Shown: positions 1-6,274 of the stretch, one piece after another
Layout: each line of letters begins with the position of its first letter
Position numbering within the stretch: the stretch's first letter is position 1
Source of the DNA: a virus
Direction: 5' to 3' (one strand)
Length of the DNA stretch: 24,352 nucleotides
IMG/VR virus record: IMGVR_UViG_3300009702_000082
Span: 1 to 24,352 of that record
Notes under the pieces: model-generated
What the model was told of the DNA's origin: nothing
The model's database searches: none
What the model saw: only the letters and a program-made list of their open reading frames with translations
Position numbers and translations under genes: made by a program

Positions 1-8
1 CCTCGTGG

Positions 9-311
9 GTGCCGGGCCTCGTCCAAGTCCAGTATGGCGCCCACCCCGGAAAATGTGCCGTTTCGCACGCCGAGCCCCTCACCGACGAGGCCCTCGAGGA
101 GCTCCGACGCGAGGCTTACATCGCCCGCGACCTCGCCACGGCTGCGTGCGCGACCGTAGCGCTCGGCGAGGAGCTCTCGCCGGCGGTGCTCGACAGCCGC
201 GACGATCCGGCGGTCGCCCGCTGGGTCCGGCACCCCGGGGACCGCGCGGACGCGCGCGTCGTCTGCGCCGAGATCGTCCGCGAGGCGCGGTCCCTCCGCG
301 AGGAGGACTGA
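9..311 (+). CDS. Hypothetical small protein, 5' end uncertain
   Basis: A frame of about 100 codons starting at GTG, but the frame stays open to the left edge, so the true start may lie outside the window. I do not recognise the family. The C-terminus (EIVREARSLREED) closely matches the end of the protein at 524-790 (VIVREARALAEEDA), so the two are probably paralogous at least at their C-termini. Composition is rich in Arg, Ala, Asp and Glu; there is no membrane segment or signal peptide. The stop codon is followed one base later by the next start, and the purine-rich end of this gene supplies that gene's ribosome binding site. It is the first of five short genes before the portal. Function unknown. 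Confidence 0.55.
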   Translation: MPGLVQVQYGAHPGKCAVSHAEPLTDEALEELRREAYIARDLATAACATVALGEELSPAVLDSRDDPAVARWVRHPGDRADARVVCAEIVREARSLREED

Positions 312-330
312 CGTGCCCACGATCACGATC
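301..330 (+). repeat. Repeated gene junction, copy 1
   Basis: Sequence around the stop/start pair of the first two genes. The pattern is a GAGGAGGA ribosome binding site, TGA stop, one base, GTG start, then CCCACGATCAC. It is shared in near-identical form with 491-540 and 978-1026. Confidence 0.65.
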
Positions 331-522
331 GGCAACCTAGAGCTATCCGAGGACGAGGCGCGAAAAGCCGGGCTTCTCCTTGAGCAGCGGGCGTCGCGGG
401 CGGCTCGCCAGCGCCAGACCCTCCGCCGCCTAGGTGCCGATCGCAGTGGCGATGGCGCCCGTTTGGCGGCCGCTCTCGATCGTCTCGCCGACGACGCCTA
501 CGAACCCCAGGAGGGAGACTGA
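313..522 (+). CDS. Hypothetical small protein (69 aa)
   Basis: GTG start one base after the previous stop, with GAGGAGGA just upstream as Shine-Dalgarno, so translation is likely coupled. The product is short, charged and probably helical. It begins MPTITIGNLELSEDEARKAG, which resembles the start of the next gene (MPTITTLASL), and ends DAYEPQEGD, which resembles the end of the gene at 816 (DAYDSQEAD). These shared ends come from repeated DNA at the gene junctions. No known domain is recognised. Confidence 0.6.
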   Translation: MPTITIGNLELSEDEARKAGLLLEQRASRAARQRQTLRRLGADRSGDGARLAAALDRLADDAYEPQEGD

Positions 523-540
523 CATGCCCACGATCACCAC
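491..540 (+). repeat. Repeated gene junction, copy 2
   Basis: Includes the end of the 313 gene (encoding DAYEPQEGD), the stop, and the start of the 524 gene (MPTITT). It aligns over about 50 bases with 978-1026, with substitutions but almost no length change. Confidence 0.65.
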
Positions 541-790
541 CTTAGCTAGCCTAACCCCAGGGCTCGCCGACTCCTACACGCGGCGGGCGCTGGTGCGTCG
601 GATCGAGAGCCGGTACTGGCGACGATTGAATCGGGATCCTACGCCTGTCGAGATCGTCCGGTGGTTGCGCGGTATGGGGCTCGACGGCGCGGAGATCCTG
701 GCCACGTTGCGCGCCGATGGCCGGTACGTAAGCTGGATCGAGTGCGTGATCGTCCGCGAGGCGCGGGCCCTCGCTGAGGAGGACGCGTGA
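524..790 (+). CDS. Hypothetical small protein (88 aa)
   Basis: The ATG at 524 is chosen over an upstream in-frame GTG at 434 because it has a strong Shine-Dalgarno (AGGAGGGAG, 509-517), begins one base after the previous stop, and repeats the junction arrangement seen at 313 and 1009. The middle part (RRIESRYWRRLNRDPTPVEI, then VRWLRGMGLDGAEIL) looks like a small helical domain, possibly helix-turn-helix-like, but I cannot assign a family. The C-terminus VIVREARALAEEDA matches that of the first gene. It may be a phage accessory protein; function unknown. Confidence 0.65.
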   Translation: MPTITTLASLTPGLADSYTRRALVRRIESRYWRRLNRDPTPVEIVRWLRGMGLDGAEILATLRADGRYVSWIECVIVREARALAEEDA

Positions 791-799
791 CGCCGCGGG
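779..799 (+). repeat. 21-base direct repeat, copy 1
   Basis: A perfect 21-base repeat covering the last codons of the 524 gene, its TGA and the following bases. The second copy is at 1342-1362. Confidence 0.8.
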
Positions 800-815
800 T
801 CCAGAGGGTGACGTC

Positions 816-1007
816 ATGAGCGGGCGCTACCACATCGTAGAGTGCGGGCAGATTGTGGCCACGGCGTGGACGTACGCCGAGGCGTGTCGGATCGCTCGCG
901 ATGCGTGGGACGGCGAGACCATAGGCGACGGCGCGCCGTCCCTATACGACGCTGAGACCGGTGAGTGGATCAACTACGACGCCTACGACTCCCAAGAGGC
1001 GGACTGA
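816..1007 (+). CDS. Hypothetical small protein (63 aa)
   Basis: ATG start with AGAGGG a few bases upstream. The short acidic protein begins with a YHIVECGQIVATAWTYAEA segment that looks like a compact beta-beta-alpha unit, and ends INYDAYDSQEAD, like the end of the gene at 313. Its 3' end forms the repeated junction with the next gene. No membrane segment, metal-binding cluster or known domain is seen. Function unknown. Confidence 0.65.
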   Translation: MSGRYHIVECGQIVATAWTYAEACRIARDAWDGETIGDGAPSLYDAETGEWINYDAYDSQEAD

Positions 1008-1026
1008 CGTGCTCAAGATCACCACC
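978..1026 (+). repeat. Repeated gene junction, copy 3
   Basis: Includes the end of the 816 gene (DAYDSQEAD), the stop, and the start of the 1009 gene (MLKITT). Homologous to 491-540. Confidence 0.65.
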
Positions 1027-1353
1027 TACCGCAACCGCAACACCGGCGAGGAGACGCCGGCGCATCAAGTCGGCGTCGACCAGGATGGACGCGCGCTCTA
1101 CCAGCTCGCCGAGGACTGGTATCCGACCGTCCCGTACGAGTGCAACGAGGACGGGCTCGCCTACGCGATCGATCTCCCCGACCACGATCGCGTGATCGCA
1201 CGAGTCCGGCAGATCGACGGCTGCGTCCGCATCCTGCGGGCCCAAGACGCGGAGCACGCGGCCCGGGCTCGAGCTCTGCTCTGGCGGGATCCGGCGATGA
1301 TTGACTACCTCGACGGGGTCGACGGGATCGTGATCAGCCGCGAGGACGCGTGA
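1009..1353 (+). CDS. Hypothetical protein (114 aa)
   Basis: The GTG at 1009 is chosen although the frame is open from 961, because it follows the previous stop by one base and matches the junction pattern at 313 and 524; AGAGGCGGA upstream may serve as ribosome binding site. The protein begins MLKITTYRNRNTGEE and contains a beta-rich stretch (GRALYQLAEDWYPTVPYEC) before a C-terminal helical part ending VISREDA. The last 12 bases and the sequence after the stop repeat those of the 524-790 gene. Function unknown; it may be a small regulatory or host-takeover protein, but nothing in the sequence shows that. Confidence 0.65.
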   Translation: MLKITTYRNRNTGEETPAHQVGVDQDGRALYQLAEDWYPTVPYECNEDGLAYAIDLPDHDRVIARVRQIDGCVRILRAQDAEHAARARALLWRDPAMIDYLDGVDGIVISREDA

Positions 1354-1362
1354 CGCCGCGGG
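1342..1362 (+). repeat. 21-base direct repeat, copy 2
   Basis: Identical to 779-799. It covers the end of the 1009 gene and the start of the portal upstream region. Confidence 0.8.
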
Positions 1363-1379
1363 CCGCGCTGGTGTAGCGT
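1350..1379 (+). promoter_or_regulatory. Possible promoter before the portal gene
   Basis: GTGACG (1350-1355), 18 bases, TAGCGT (1374-1379). The -10-like box ends 10 bases before ATG 1390, a longer gap than in the other candidate leaderless promoters here. Weak on its own. Confidence 0.3.
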
Positions 1380-2958
1380 GGCCCGCACCATGGCGAAAGA
1401 CCCGGCGGCCCCGGCCGCGCCTGGACCCAACACGGAACCGACACGGAAGCGTGACGGGCGAGGGCGGTTCGCCGCTGGGCCCGGCGGCCCCAAACGGAAG
1501 CGCGTCCGCAAGTCTCGAGCGGGCGCCGCCGGTTCCTATGACGGCCCCATCTTGGACGTCCTCGGCACCACCGGGCTCCGCGAGCTCGGGGGACGCCTGC
1601 AGGAGGAGTTCCACCCCGACCTACGCGGCCGGCGCGCGGTCCGGATCTACCGCGAGATGCTCACGAACCACCCACTGATCGGCGCCGCGCGCTGGCTCGT
1701 CGAGGTCATGGCGCGCCAGGTTGATTGGAGCATGGCGCCCGCCGAGCTCCCGGAGGGCGCGTCCGACGCGGACCGCGCGGAAGCCCAGCGGCTCGCCGAC
1801 TGGTTCGAGGGCGCGATGCGGGACATGGAGATGCCGTGGTCCGGATTCGTCTCCGAGGTCATGGGCTCGATGCCGTGGTACGGGTTCTCCTACCACGAGG
1901 TCCTGTTTAAGATCCGGACGAGGCCGTGCGCGGACCCGTATCTCAACAGCCGGTTTTCCGATCGGCTCTGGGGTTGGCGGGACTTCGCGCCTCGGTCGCA
2001 GGACAGCCTTTATCGGTGGGAGATCGACAAGGCGACGAAGCGCCTCCTCGGCATGTGGCAGCAGGTCGACACGGACGGCTCGAGCTATTTCGTCCCGATG
2101 GCCAAGGCCCTGCTTTTCCGCGTTCGCTCGGTGAAGGGCTCGCCCGAGTCCGACTCGCTCCTCCGCTCCGTCTACCGGCCGTATCACCTCGTGGTGAACA
2201 ACGAGGAGGCGGAATCGATCGGGATCTACCGCAAGCTCGCGGGCTACCCGACGATCCGCGTGCCCTGGCAAACAATGAGTGCCGGCGCGACCCAGGCCGA
2301 ACAGGACCTCTTCGCCCTCGCGAAAAAGATGGTCCAGCGCATGCGCGCCGATACCTTGGCGGGGATCGTCTGGCCCGGTTCGAAGGACAAAAACGGCCAG
2401 GACACCGGGTTCGACGTCGGCTTTTTGCAGTCGGACGGCCGCTCGGTGGCGGAGGCGGACCCGGTGATCCGTCGGCTCAACAGCACGATCATGATCGCGT
2501 TTCTGGCCCAATTCCTTCTATTGAGCCAGGGCGCCCCGAACGCCAACACCGGGAGCTATTCGCTCGCCGAGAACAGCACGGACGTCCTGGCCATGGCGAT
2601 CCGAACGCTCCTGACGGTGATCGTCGAGGGGGTCTCGAACGTCGCGATCCCGCAGCTCGCCCGCCTGAATGGGTTTCGCCGCGACATCCTGCCCAAGCTC
2701 GCGTTTGGTGACATCGATCAGCAAGACGTCACCAAGCTGATCACCACGATGGCGCAAGCGGTCCAGGCCGGGCTCCTCGTGGTCGATGATGCGCTCGAGC
2801 GGTGGATCCGCGACCAGGCCGGATGGCCGGCACCCTCGGTCGGAGCTCCGGGCGAGGCCGCGCCGAGGGCCGGTCCCCAGGGGCTCCTGGACCAACTCGC
2901 CGGCAGTCTCGCCGCCGGGGGGCAGGATCCGGCGGCCGATCCCTACGCGTCACAGTGA
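1378..2958 (+). CDS. Phage portal protein
   Basis: The portal forms the dodecameric ring at the capsid vertex through which DNA is packaged and to which the neck binds. The 526-residue length fits. Recognisable features are a WYGFSYHEVLFKIR segment near residue 165, a WRDFAPRSQDSLYRWEID segment near 200, and a SDSLLRSVYRPYH...EAESIGIYRKLAGYP region near 260-290, where related portals read GRSLLR...IEAIGIERDLAGLP. The N-terminal 50 residues are Pro/Ala/Lys/Arg-rich and probably disordered. Start is GTG 1378 or ATG 1390; neither has a Shine-Dalgarno, and the 1390 start fits a TAGCGT box better. It is followed by the protease, decoration and capsid genes in usual phage head order. The terminase normally found before it is absent from the window. 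Confidence 0.88.
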   Translation: MARTMAKDPAAPAAPGPNTEPTRKRDGRGRFAAGPGGPKRKRVRKSRAGAAGSYDGPILDVLGTTGLRELGGRLQEEFHPDLRGRRAVRIYREMLTNHPLIGAARWLVEVMARQVDWSMAPAELPEGASDADRAEAQRLADWFEGAMRDMEMPWSGFVSEVMGSMPWYGFSYHEVLFKIRTRPCADPYLNSRFSDRLWGWRDFAPRSQDSLYRWEIDKATKRLLGMWQQVDTDGSSYFVPMAKALLFRVRSVKGSPESDSLLRSVYRPYHLVVNNEEAESIGIYRKLAGYPTIRVPWQTMSAGATQAEQDLFALAKKMVQRMRADTLAGIVWPGSKDKNGQDTGFDVGFLQSDGRSVAEADPVIRRLNSTIMIAFLAQFLLLSQGAPNANTGSYSLAENSTDVLAMAIRTLLTVIVEGVSNVAIPQLARLNGFRRDILPKLAFGDIDQQDVTKLITTMAQAVQAGLLVVDDALERWIRDQAGWPAPSVGAPGEAAPRAGPQGLLDQLAGSLAAGGQDPAADPYASQ

Positions 2959-2965
2959 CGGGCGC

Positions 2966-2994
2966 TTGACGTTGGTACACCGGGCCCCCATAGT
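2966..2994 (+). promoter_or_regulatory. Candidate leaderless promoter of lipoprotein gene
   Basis: TTGACG (2966-2971), 17 bases, CATAGT (2989-2994), then 6 bases to ATG 3001. One GGTACACC half-site (2974-2981) lies in the spacer. No Shine-Dalgarno is present. Confidence 0.6.
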
Positions 2995-3000
2995 ATGGGC

Positions 3001-3267
3001 ATGAGGGCATCCGATCACGAGATCATCACAGGCCTAGGGCTCCTACTTTTCGCGGTGGCGGTCCTTTGGTTCGCCGGATGCTCGCCGAGCCTGTATGACG
3101 CGGCCGGCGAGCTCACCGATCCACCGCTCGAGTGCTGCGTCGTATGTAACCCGACCTACGGTTACCCGTGCGGCGACAAGTGCATTCCGCACGCTCATGT
3201 CTGCGACGCGGGAGGGAAGGAAATAAACCCATGCGCATGCGCCATCCCCGAGTTTATCGGCCAGTGA
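3001..3267 (+). CDS. Small Cys-rich lipoprotein (moron)
   Basis: Start ATG 3001 is preferred over the in-frame ATG 2995, which overlaps the -10 box. The 88-residue product has a hydrophobic stretch (residues 9-24) ending in a lipobox FAGC with lipid-acceptor Cys27, so it should be an exported lipoprotein. The mature part holds eight more cysteines arranged as CCxxC, then PCGDKC, then C and CAC. A CGDxCI core of this type occurs in small cysteine-rich bacterial and phage lipoproteins of unknown function. It sits between portal and protease with its own candidate promoter, the mark of a moron: an inserted, independently expressed gene. It could act at the host surface, for example in superinfection exclusion, but that is inference. 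Confidence 0.75.
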   Translation: MRASDHEIITGLGLLLFAVAVLWFAGCSPSLYDAAGELTDPPLECCVVCNPTYGYPCGDKCIPHAHVCDAGGKEINPCACAIPEFIGQ

Positions 3268-3268
3268 C

Positions 3269-3424
3269 ATGGGCCCTCCGGATAGGCGCGGGGCCCCGCC
3301 TCCAGGCGGCGACCATACCGGGGCACCGCCGCCGAGCGGTCGAGGTGAGACCCGCCAATGGGTCCCCGTTTTACGTGCTCCGCCCGCGTGCCCACGTGAA
3401 ACGTTGACGGTGCGCCCGACGTAG
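3269..3424 (+). CDS. Possible small Pro-rich ORF (51 aa)
   Basis: ATG one base after the lipoprotein stop, with 51 codons running to TAG 3422-3424. The first half is Pro/Gly-rich (APPPGGDHTGAPPPSGRG); the second half reads GETRQWVPVLRAPPACPRET. Third-position GC is only moderate and the frame contains the candidate -35 box of the next gene. There is no clear ribosome binding site or known domain. It may be a chance ORF in a 171-base gap. Confidence 0.25.
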   Translation: MGPPDRRGAPPPGGDHTGAPPPSGRGETRQWVPVLRAPPACPRETLTVRPT

Positions 3425-3432
3425 CGCAATCT
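3404..3432 (+). promoter_or_regulatory. Candidate leaderless promoter of protease gene
   Basis: TTGACG (3404-3409), 17 bases, CAATCT (3427-3432), then 6 bases to GTG 3439. The same geometry occurs at 2966-3001. No Shine-Dalgarno precedes GTG 3439. Confidence 0.55.
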
Positions 3433-3438
3433 CACCCC

Positions 3439-4806
3439 GTGCGGATCAGTAGACGCACGGCCATCCGGAAGCGCGGCGGGCTCGAGGCCGTGTCCTGGGC
3501 CGCCACCGTCGAGGTCGCCAAGGTCGACGCGGATCGCCGACTGGTATTCGGGTACGCCTCGACCGTTACCGATGCGGCCGGGAACCTGGTCTCCGACCAC
3601 CAGGGCGACCGGATCCCGGTCGAGACGATCGAGGGTGCCGCGTATGACTACGTGTCCGACTCGGGGGCGCTCGGGGACATGCACGAGCGGATCGGCGTGG
3701 GCGAGCTCGTGGAGTCGATCGTGCTCACGCCGGAGAAGCGAGCGGCGCTCGGGATGCCCGACGGGCCGGTCCGGTGGTGGCTCGGCTTCCGCGTCCTCGA
3801 CCAGGACACGCTCGACCGCCTCGACGCCGGCGAGCTCCGCGACTTCTCGATCGGCGGCACTGGCGACCGCATCCCGAACCCGGACGGCACTGCCGATCTG
3901 GTAAATCTCCGGATCCGGGAGGTCAGCCTGGTTGACACCGGGGCCGGTCTCGGGGCCAATGTGGCCCTACGAAAGGCGCGCGAGGAGGATCAGAGCATGC
4001 CGAAGTGGATCGCGAACATCCTGCAGCACTTGGAAGCCAACCCGGAGACGAAGCCCAAGGCGGCCGAGATCCGGAAGGCGCTCAAGTCCAAGGTACGCAA
4101 AGACATGACCGTCGAGGAGGCGCTGGCGCTGCTTCCGGACGACGCGCGCGCGATCGTCATGTCCGCGATGGAGGCCCTGGCGGCACAGCGGCCTCCCGAG
4201 GCCGATCCGGCCGCCGCGGCCGGAGACGCCGCCACGGCGCCGATGCCGCCGATGGCGCCGATGCCGCCGACCCCCGATCCGACGGCAAAGATGGGCTCCC
4301 CGGCGCCCGAGCTCACCAAGCGGCTCGAGGACGCGGAGGCCCGCGCGAAGGCCGCGGAAGCCCGCCAGGCCGAGGTGGCCAAGCGCCTCGAGGCGATCGA
4401 GGAGGAGCGTCGGATGGACCGCGCGCGCGAACTGGTCCGGAAGGACTTCGCCCGCCTCCCGGCTGGCGAGGGCGGCGAGGAGCTCCTCGCCAAGCTCGTC
4501 ACCATGGCGGACCGCGTCGCAAAGTCGAACAGCGCGGACGGCGAGGTTCTCCAGGAGGTTCTGGTGATCCTGAAACGCCTCAATGCGGCGCTCGGCGAGG
4601 CCAGCCTTTTCCAGGCGCTCGGGACCGGCGCCGAGGGCCTCCCGATCGACGCGGATGATGGCGGTGCCGTGATCATGGCGGCGGCGCGCGAGCTCGCGGC
4701 GAAGGACGGGATCCCGGTCGCGAAGGCCGTCGCCAAGGTGGCGAAGGATCCGAAGTACCGCGAAGCCTACGCGCGAGACGTGGCCAAGCGCCGGAGCCGC
4801 TCGTAG
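3439..4806 (+). CDS. XkdF-like prohead protease fused to scaffold-like domain
   Basis: Residues 20-180 match the XkdF/prohead serine protease type: FGYASTVTDAAGN, SDHQGDRIPVETIEGAAYDY, MHE with candidate catalytic His82, WWLGFRVLD, ELRDFSIGG with candidate catalytic Ser137, and a closing IREVSLVDTGA strand. These enzymes cleave scaffold and capsid proteins inside the prohead. Residues 187-455 look like a scaffold: helical, with a Pro/Met/Ala linker (240-280) and a long charged coiled coil (about 290-340). An internal in-frame ATG at 3997 with a good Shine-Dalgarno could release the scaffold part as a separate product. Directly upstream of the decoration and capsid genes. Confidence 0.82.
   Translation: MRISRRTAIRKRGGLEAVSWAATVEVAKVDADRRLVFGYASTVTDAAGNLVSDHQGDRIPVETIEGAAYDYVSDSGALGDMHERIGVGELVESIVLTPEKRAALGMPDGPVRWWLGFRVLDQDTLDRLDAGELRDFSIGGTGDRIPNPDGTADLVNLRIREVSLVDTGAGLGANVALRKAREEDQSMPKWIANILQHLEANPETKPKAAEIRKALKSKVRKDMTVEEALALLPDDARAIVMSAMEALAAQRPPEADPAAAAGDAATAPMPPMAPMPPTPDPTAKMGSPAPELTKRLEDAEARAKAAEARQAEVAKRLEAIEEERRMDRARELVRKDFARLPAGEGGEELLAKLVTMADRVAKSNSADGEVLQEVLVILKRLNAALGEASLFQALGTGAEGLPIDADDGGAVIMAAARELAAKDGIPVAKAVAKVAKDPKYREAYARDVAKRRSRS
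3983..3999 (+). promoter_or_regulatory. Internal ribosome binding site and start in protease gene
   Basis: AGGAGG (3983-3988) lies eight bases before the in-frame ATG 3997, at the boundary between the protease domain and the scaffold-like region (Met187, MPKWIANIL). The gene's own GTG start has no Shine-Dalgarno. Independent initiation here would yield a 269-residue scaffold, as known for lambda C/Nu3. Confidence 0.5.
4237..4270 (+). repeat. 18-base tandem repeat in linker
   Basis: GCGCCGATGCCGCCGATG at 4237-4254, followed by 16 matching bases. It encodes the APMPPMAPMPP linker between the scaffold's first helical part and its coiled coil. Length variation between relatives would be expected here. 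Confidence 0.75.
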
Positions 4807-4833
4807 CGGTCGGTTGAGGAGGAGGAGCAAACC

Positions 4834-5217
4834 ATGTCGTGGGACCACAAAACCGCCGCCAATTCCCTGGTGGGGATCGTCGCCGCCGCCGATTACTCAA
4901 GCGGCTCGGCGCAGAACCGATTCGTTTCGATCACCGCCGCCAACACCGCGACCCTGACGGGCGCGGGCGCGCGGGCCGATGCGATCTGCTACAACAAACC
5001 GGCGAGCGGTGACCCGATGGAAGGCGTTGCCTTCGGATTCGGGAAGGTGACCGCCGGCGCGGCGGTCGCGGCCGGTGCCGAGGTCATGTCCGACGCGACC
5101 GGGCGCGCCGTCACCGCGACCTCGACCAACCGCTCCGTGGGCGTCGCGATCAACGCTGGTGCCGCGGCCGGAGACCTGATCACCGTCAAGCTGGGCGGCG
5201 CGGGCCGGGTCCTTTAG
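4834..5217 (+). CDS. Head decoration / capsid cement protein
   Basis: A 127-residue Ala/Gly/Thr-rich, beta-strand-rich protein with no membrane segment. It lies immediately before the capsid gene, where phages commonly encode a trimeric decoration protein that binds the outside of the capsid. The pattern (an early AAxxFVSI strand, FGKVTAGAAVAAGAEVMSDATGRA, then SVGVAINAGAAAGDLITVKL) resembles DUF2190-like cement proteins, in which a G-ALE-AAGAPV-D-GKA motif is usual. Start ATG 4834 has a very purine-rich ribosome binding site (GAGGAGGAGGAG). Expression is likely high and coupled to the capsid gene. Confidence 0.8.
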   Translation: MSWDHKTAANSLVGIVAAADYSSGSAQNRFVSITAANTATLTGAGARADAICYNKPASGDPMEGVAFGFGKVTAGAAVAAGAEVMSDATGRAVTATSTNRSVGVAINAGAAAGDLITVKLGGAGRVL

Positions 5218-5242
5218 GGCTTAGGCAGAGGAGGAGGAAAAG

Positions 5243-6229
5243 ATGCCCTACGCAAACCGCGACGTTCGAGCGAACGACATTCTGACGGCCTATTCGGTCG
5301 CCTACGAGCAGGACGCCTCCGGGTTCGCCTACAAAGCGTTCGGGCAGGTCCCGCTCGACACCGAGGAAAAAACCGGGCGGTACTACTCGTTCGATCTGGC
5401 GGACAAGTTCCGCTCGGACGCGCGCGAGCGCGCCCCCGGGACCGCCTCGGCGCGCAAAGAGTTCTCGATCTCGACGAAGACCTACGCGCTCAAGCGGTGG
5501 GCGGTCCACACGCTCCTCGCCGACGAGGACCGCTCGACGAAGAGCAGCCCGCTCGACGATCAGACGGAAGCCGAGTACATCACCGAGGATCTCATGATCC
5601 GCCGTGAGACCGACTTTCACACCGCGTATCTGACCCCCACGTCGGGCGTGTGGTCGACGTACCGCGCGGGCGTCGCGGCGAGTCCAACGTCGTCGGAGTT
5701 CGTCCAATGGAACCAGGCGAGCCCGACGATCATCAACGATCTGAACAACTGGTCGCGGACCGTGAAGCTCACGTGCGGCAAGCGTCCGAACGTTTGCATC
5801 ATGACCTCCGACGTCTGGGACGTCGTCCGAAACGACAGCAACGTCCTCAGCCGACACCAATACGTGAGCGATACGCCGCTCGATCTGACCTGGTTCGCGG
5901 GCCAGATCAGCGTGGATGAGGTGATCATCTCGGACGCGATCTACAACTCCGCGAACGAGGGCGCGGCGGCGGTGATGAGCTTCATGGCCACCGAGCGCGT
6001 GTTTCTCGGCGTGCGCGACGAGCGGACTTCGAAGAAGGTCATGACCGCGGGTCGCACGTTCGCATGGAGCCCCTACGATAACGTCCGGGATCTGGTCGGC
6101 ACCGCGGCCGGGATCGAGTCCTGGTACGATCGCGATCTGAAGGCCGACAAGTTCGAGGGCGAGTCCTACTACCAGCACGCGGTGGTCGCGGCCGCGGCCG
6201 GACTCGTGGCCCACAACGTCCTCGTGTAG
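5243..6229 (+). CDS. Major capsid protein (HK97 fold)
   Basis: The 328-residue product follows the decoration protein and precedes the connector genes, as expected for the major capsid protein. The sequence fits the HK97 fold: an N-terminal arm and E-loop region (YYSFDLADKFRSDARERA), a helical spine with TEDLMIRRETDFHTAYL, then KRPNVCIMTSDVWDVVRNDSN, which corresponds to the common capsid motif PNxLVxGxxVWDxLKNHPD. A later segment (LTWFAGQISVDEVIISDAIYNSANEG) matches the usual ITVDxVLVGxAxxNTAxEG. Shine-Dalgarno GAGGAGGAGGA precedes ATG 5243. No N-terminal delta domain is fused; the scaffold function is in the upstream gene. Confidence 0.9.
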   Translation: MPYANRDVRANDILTAYSVAYEQDASGFAYKAFGQVPLDTEEKTGRYYSFDLADKFRSDARERAPGTASARKEFSISTKTYALKRWAVHTLLADEDRSTKSSPLDDQTEAEYITEDLMIRRETDFHTAYLTPTSGVWSTYRAGVAASPTSSEFVQWNQASPTIINDLNNWSRTVKLTCGKRPNVCIMTSDVWDVVRNDSNVLSRHQYVSDTPLDLTWFAGQISVDEVIISDAIYNSANEGAAAVMSFMATERVFLGVRDERTSKKVMTAGRTFAWSPYDNVRDLVGTAAGIESWYDRDLKADKFEGESYYQHAVVAAAAGLVAHNVLV

Positions 6230-6238
6230 CGCCCCGCC

Positions 6239-6267
6239 TTGACGCCACGGGGGTACCGGTGCACGGT
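6239..6267 (+). promoter_or_regulatory. Candidate leaderless promoter of SAP/HeH protein gene
   Basis: TTGACG (6239-6244), 17 bases, CACGGT (6262-6267), then 7 bases to GTG 6275. This makes GTG 6275 the best start and treats the TTG at 6239 as a promoter box rather than a codon. Confidence 0.45.
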
Positions 6268-6274
6268 GTCCCCC

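Noticed and set aside
434-523. Extending the 524 gene upstream to GTG 434
   Set aside because: That start would lie deep within the previous gene, while ATG 524 has a strong ribosome binding site and repeats the junction pattern.
1926-2711. Alternative + strand ORF inside the portal gene (261 codons)
   Set aside because: Its text has no domain and it lies entirely inside the well-supported portal frame.
3279-3300. GC-rich palindrome (GCGGGGCCCCGC) as a terminator
   Set aside because: It has no loop and no following T-run, and such words are common at this base composition.
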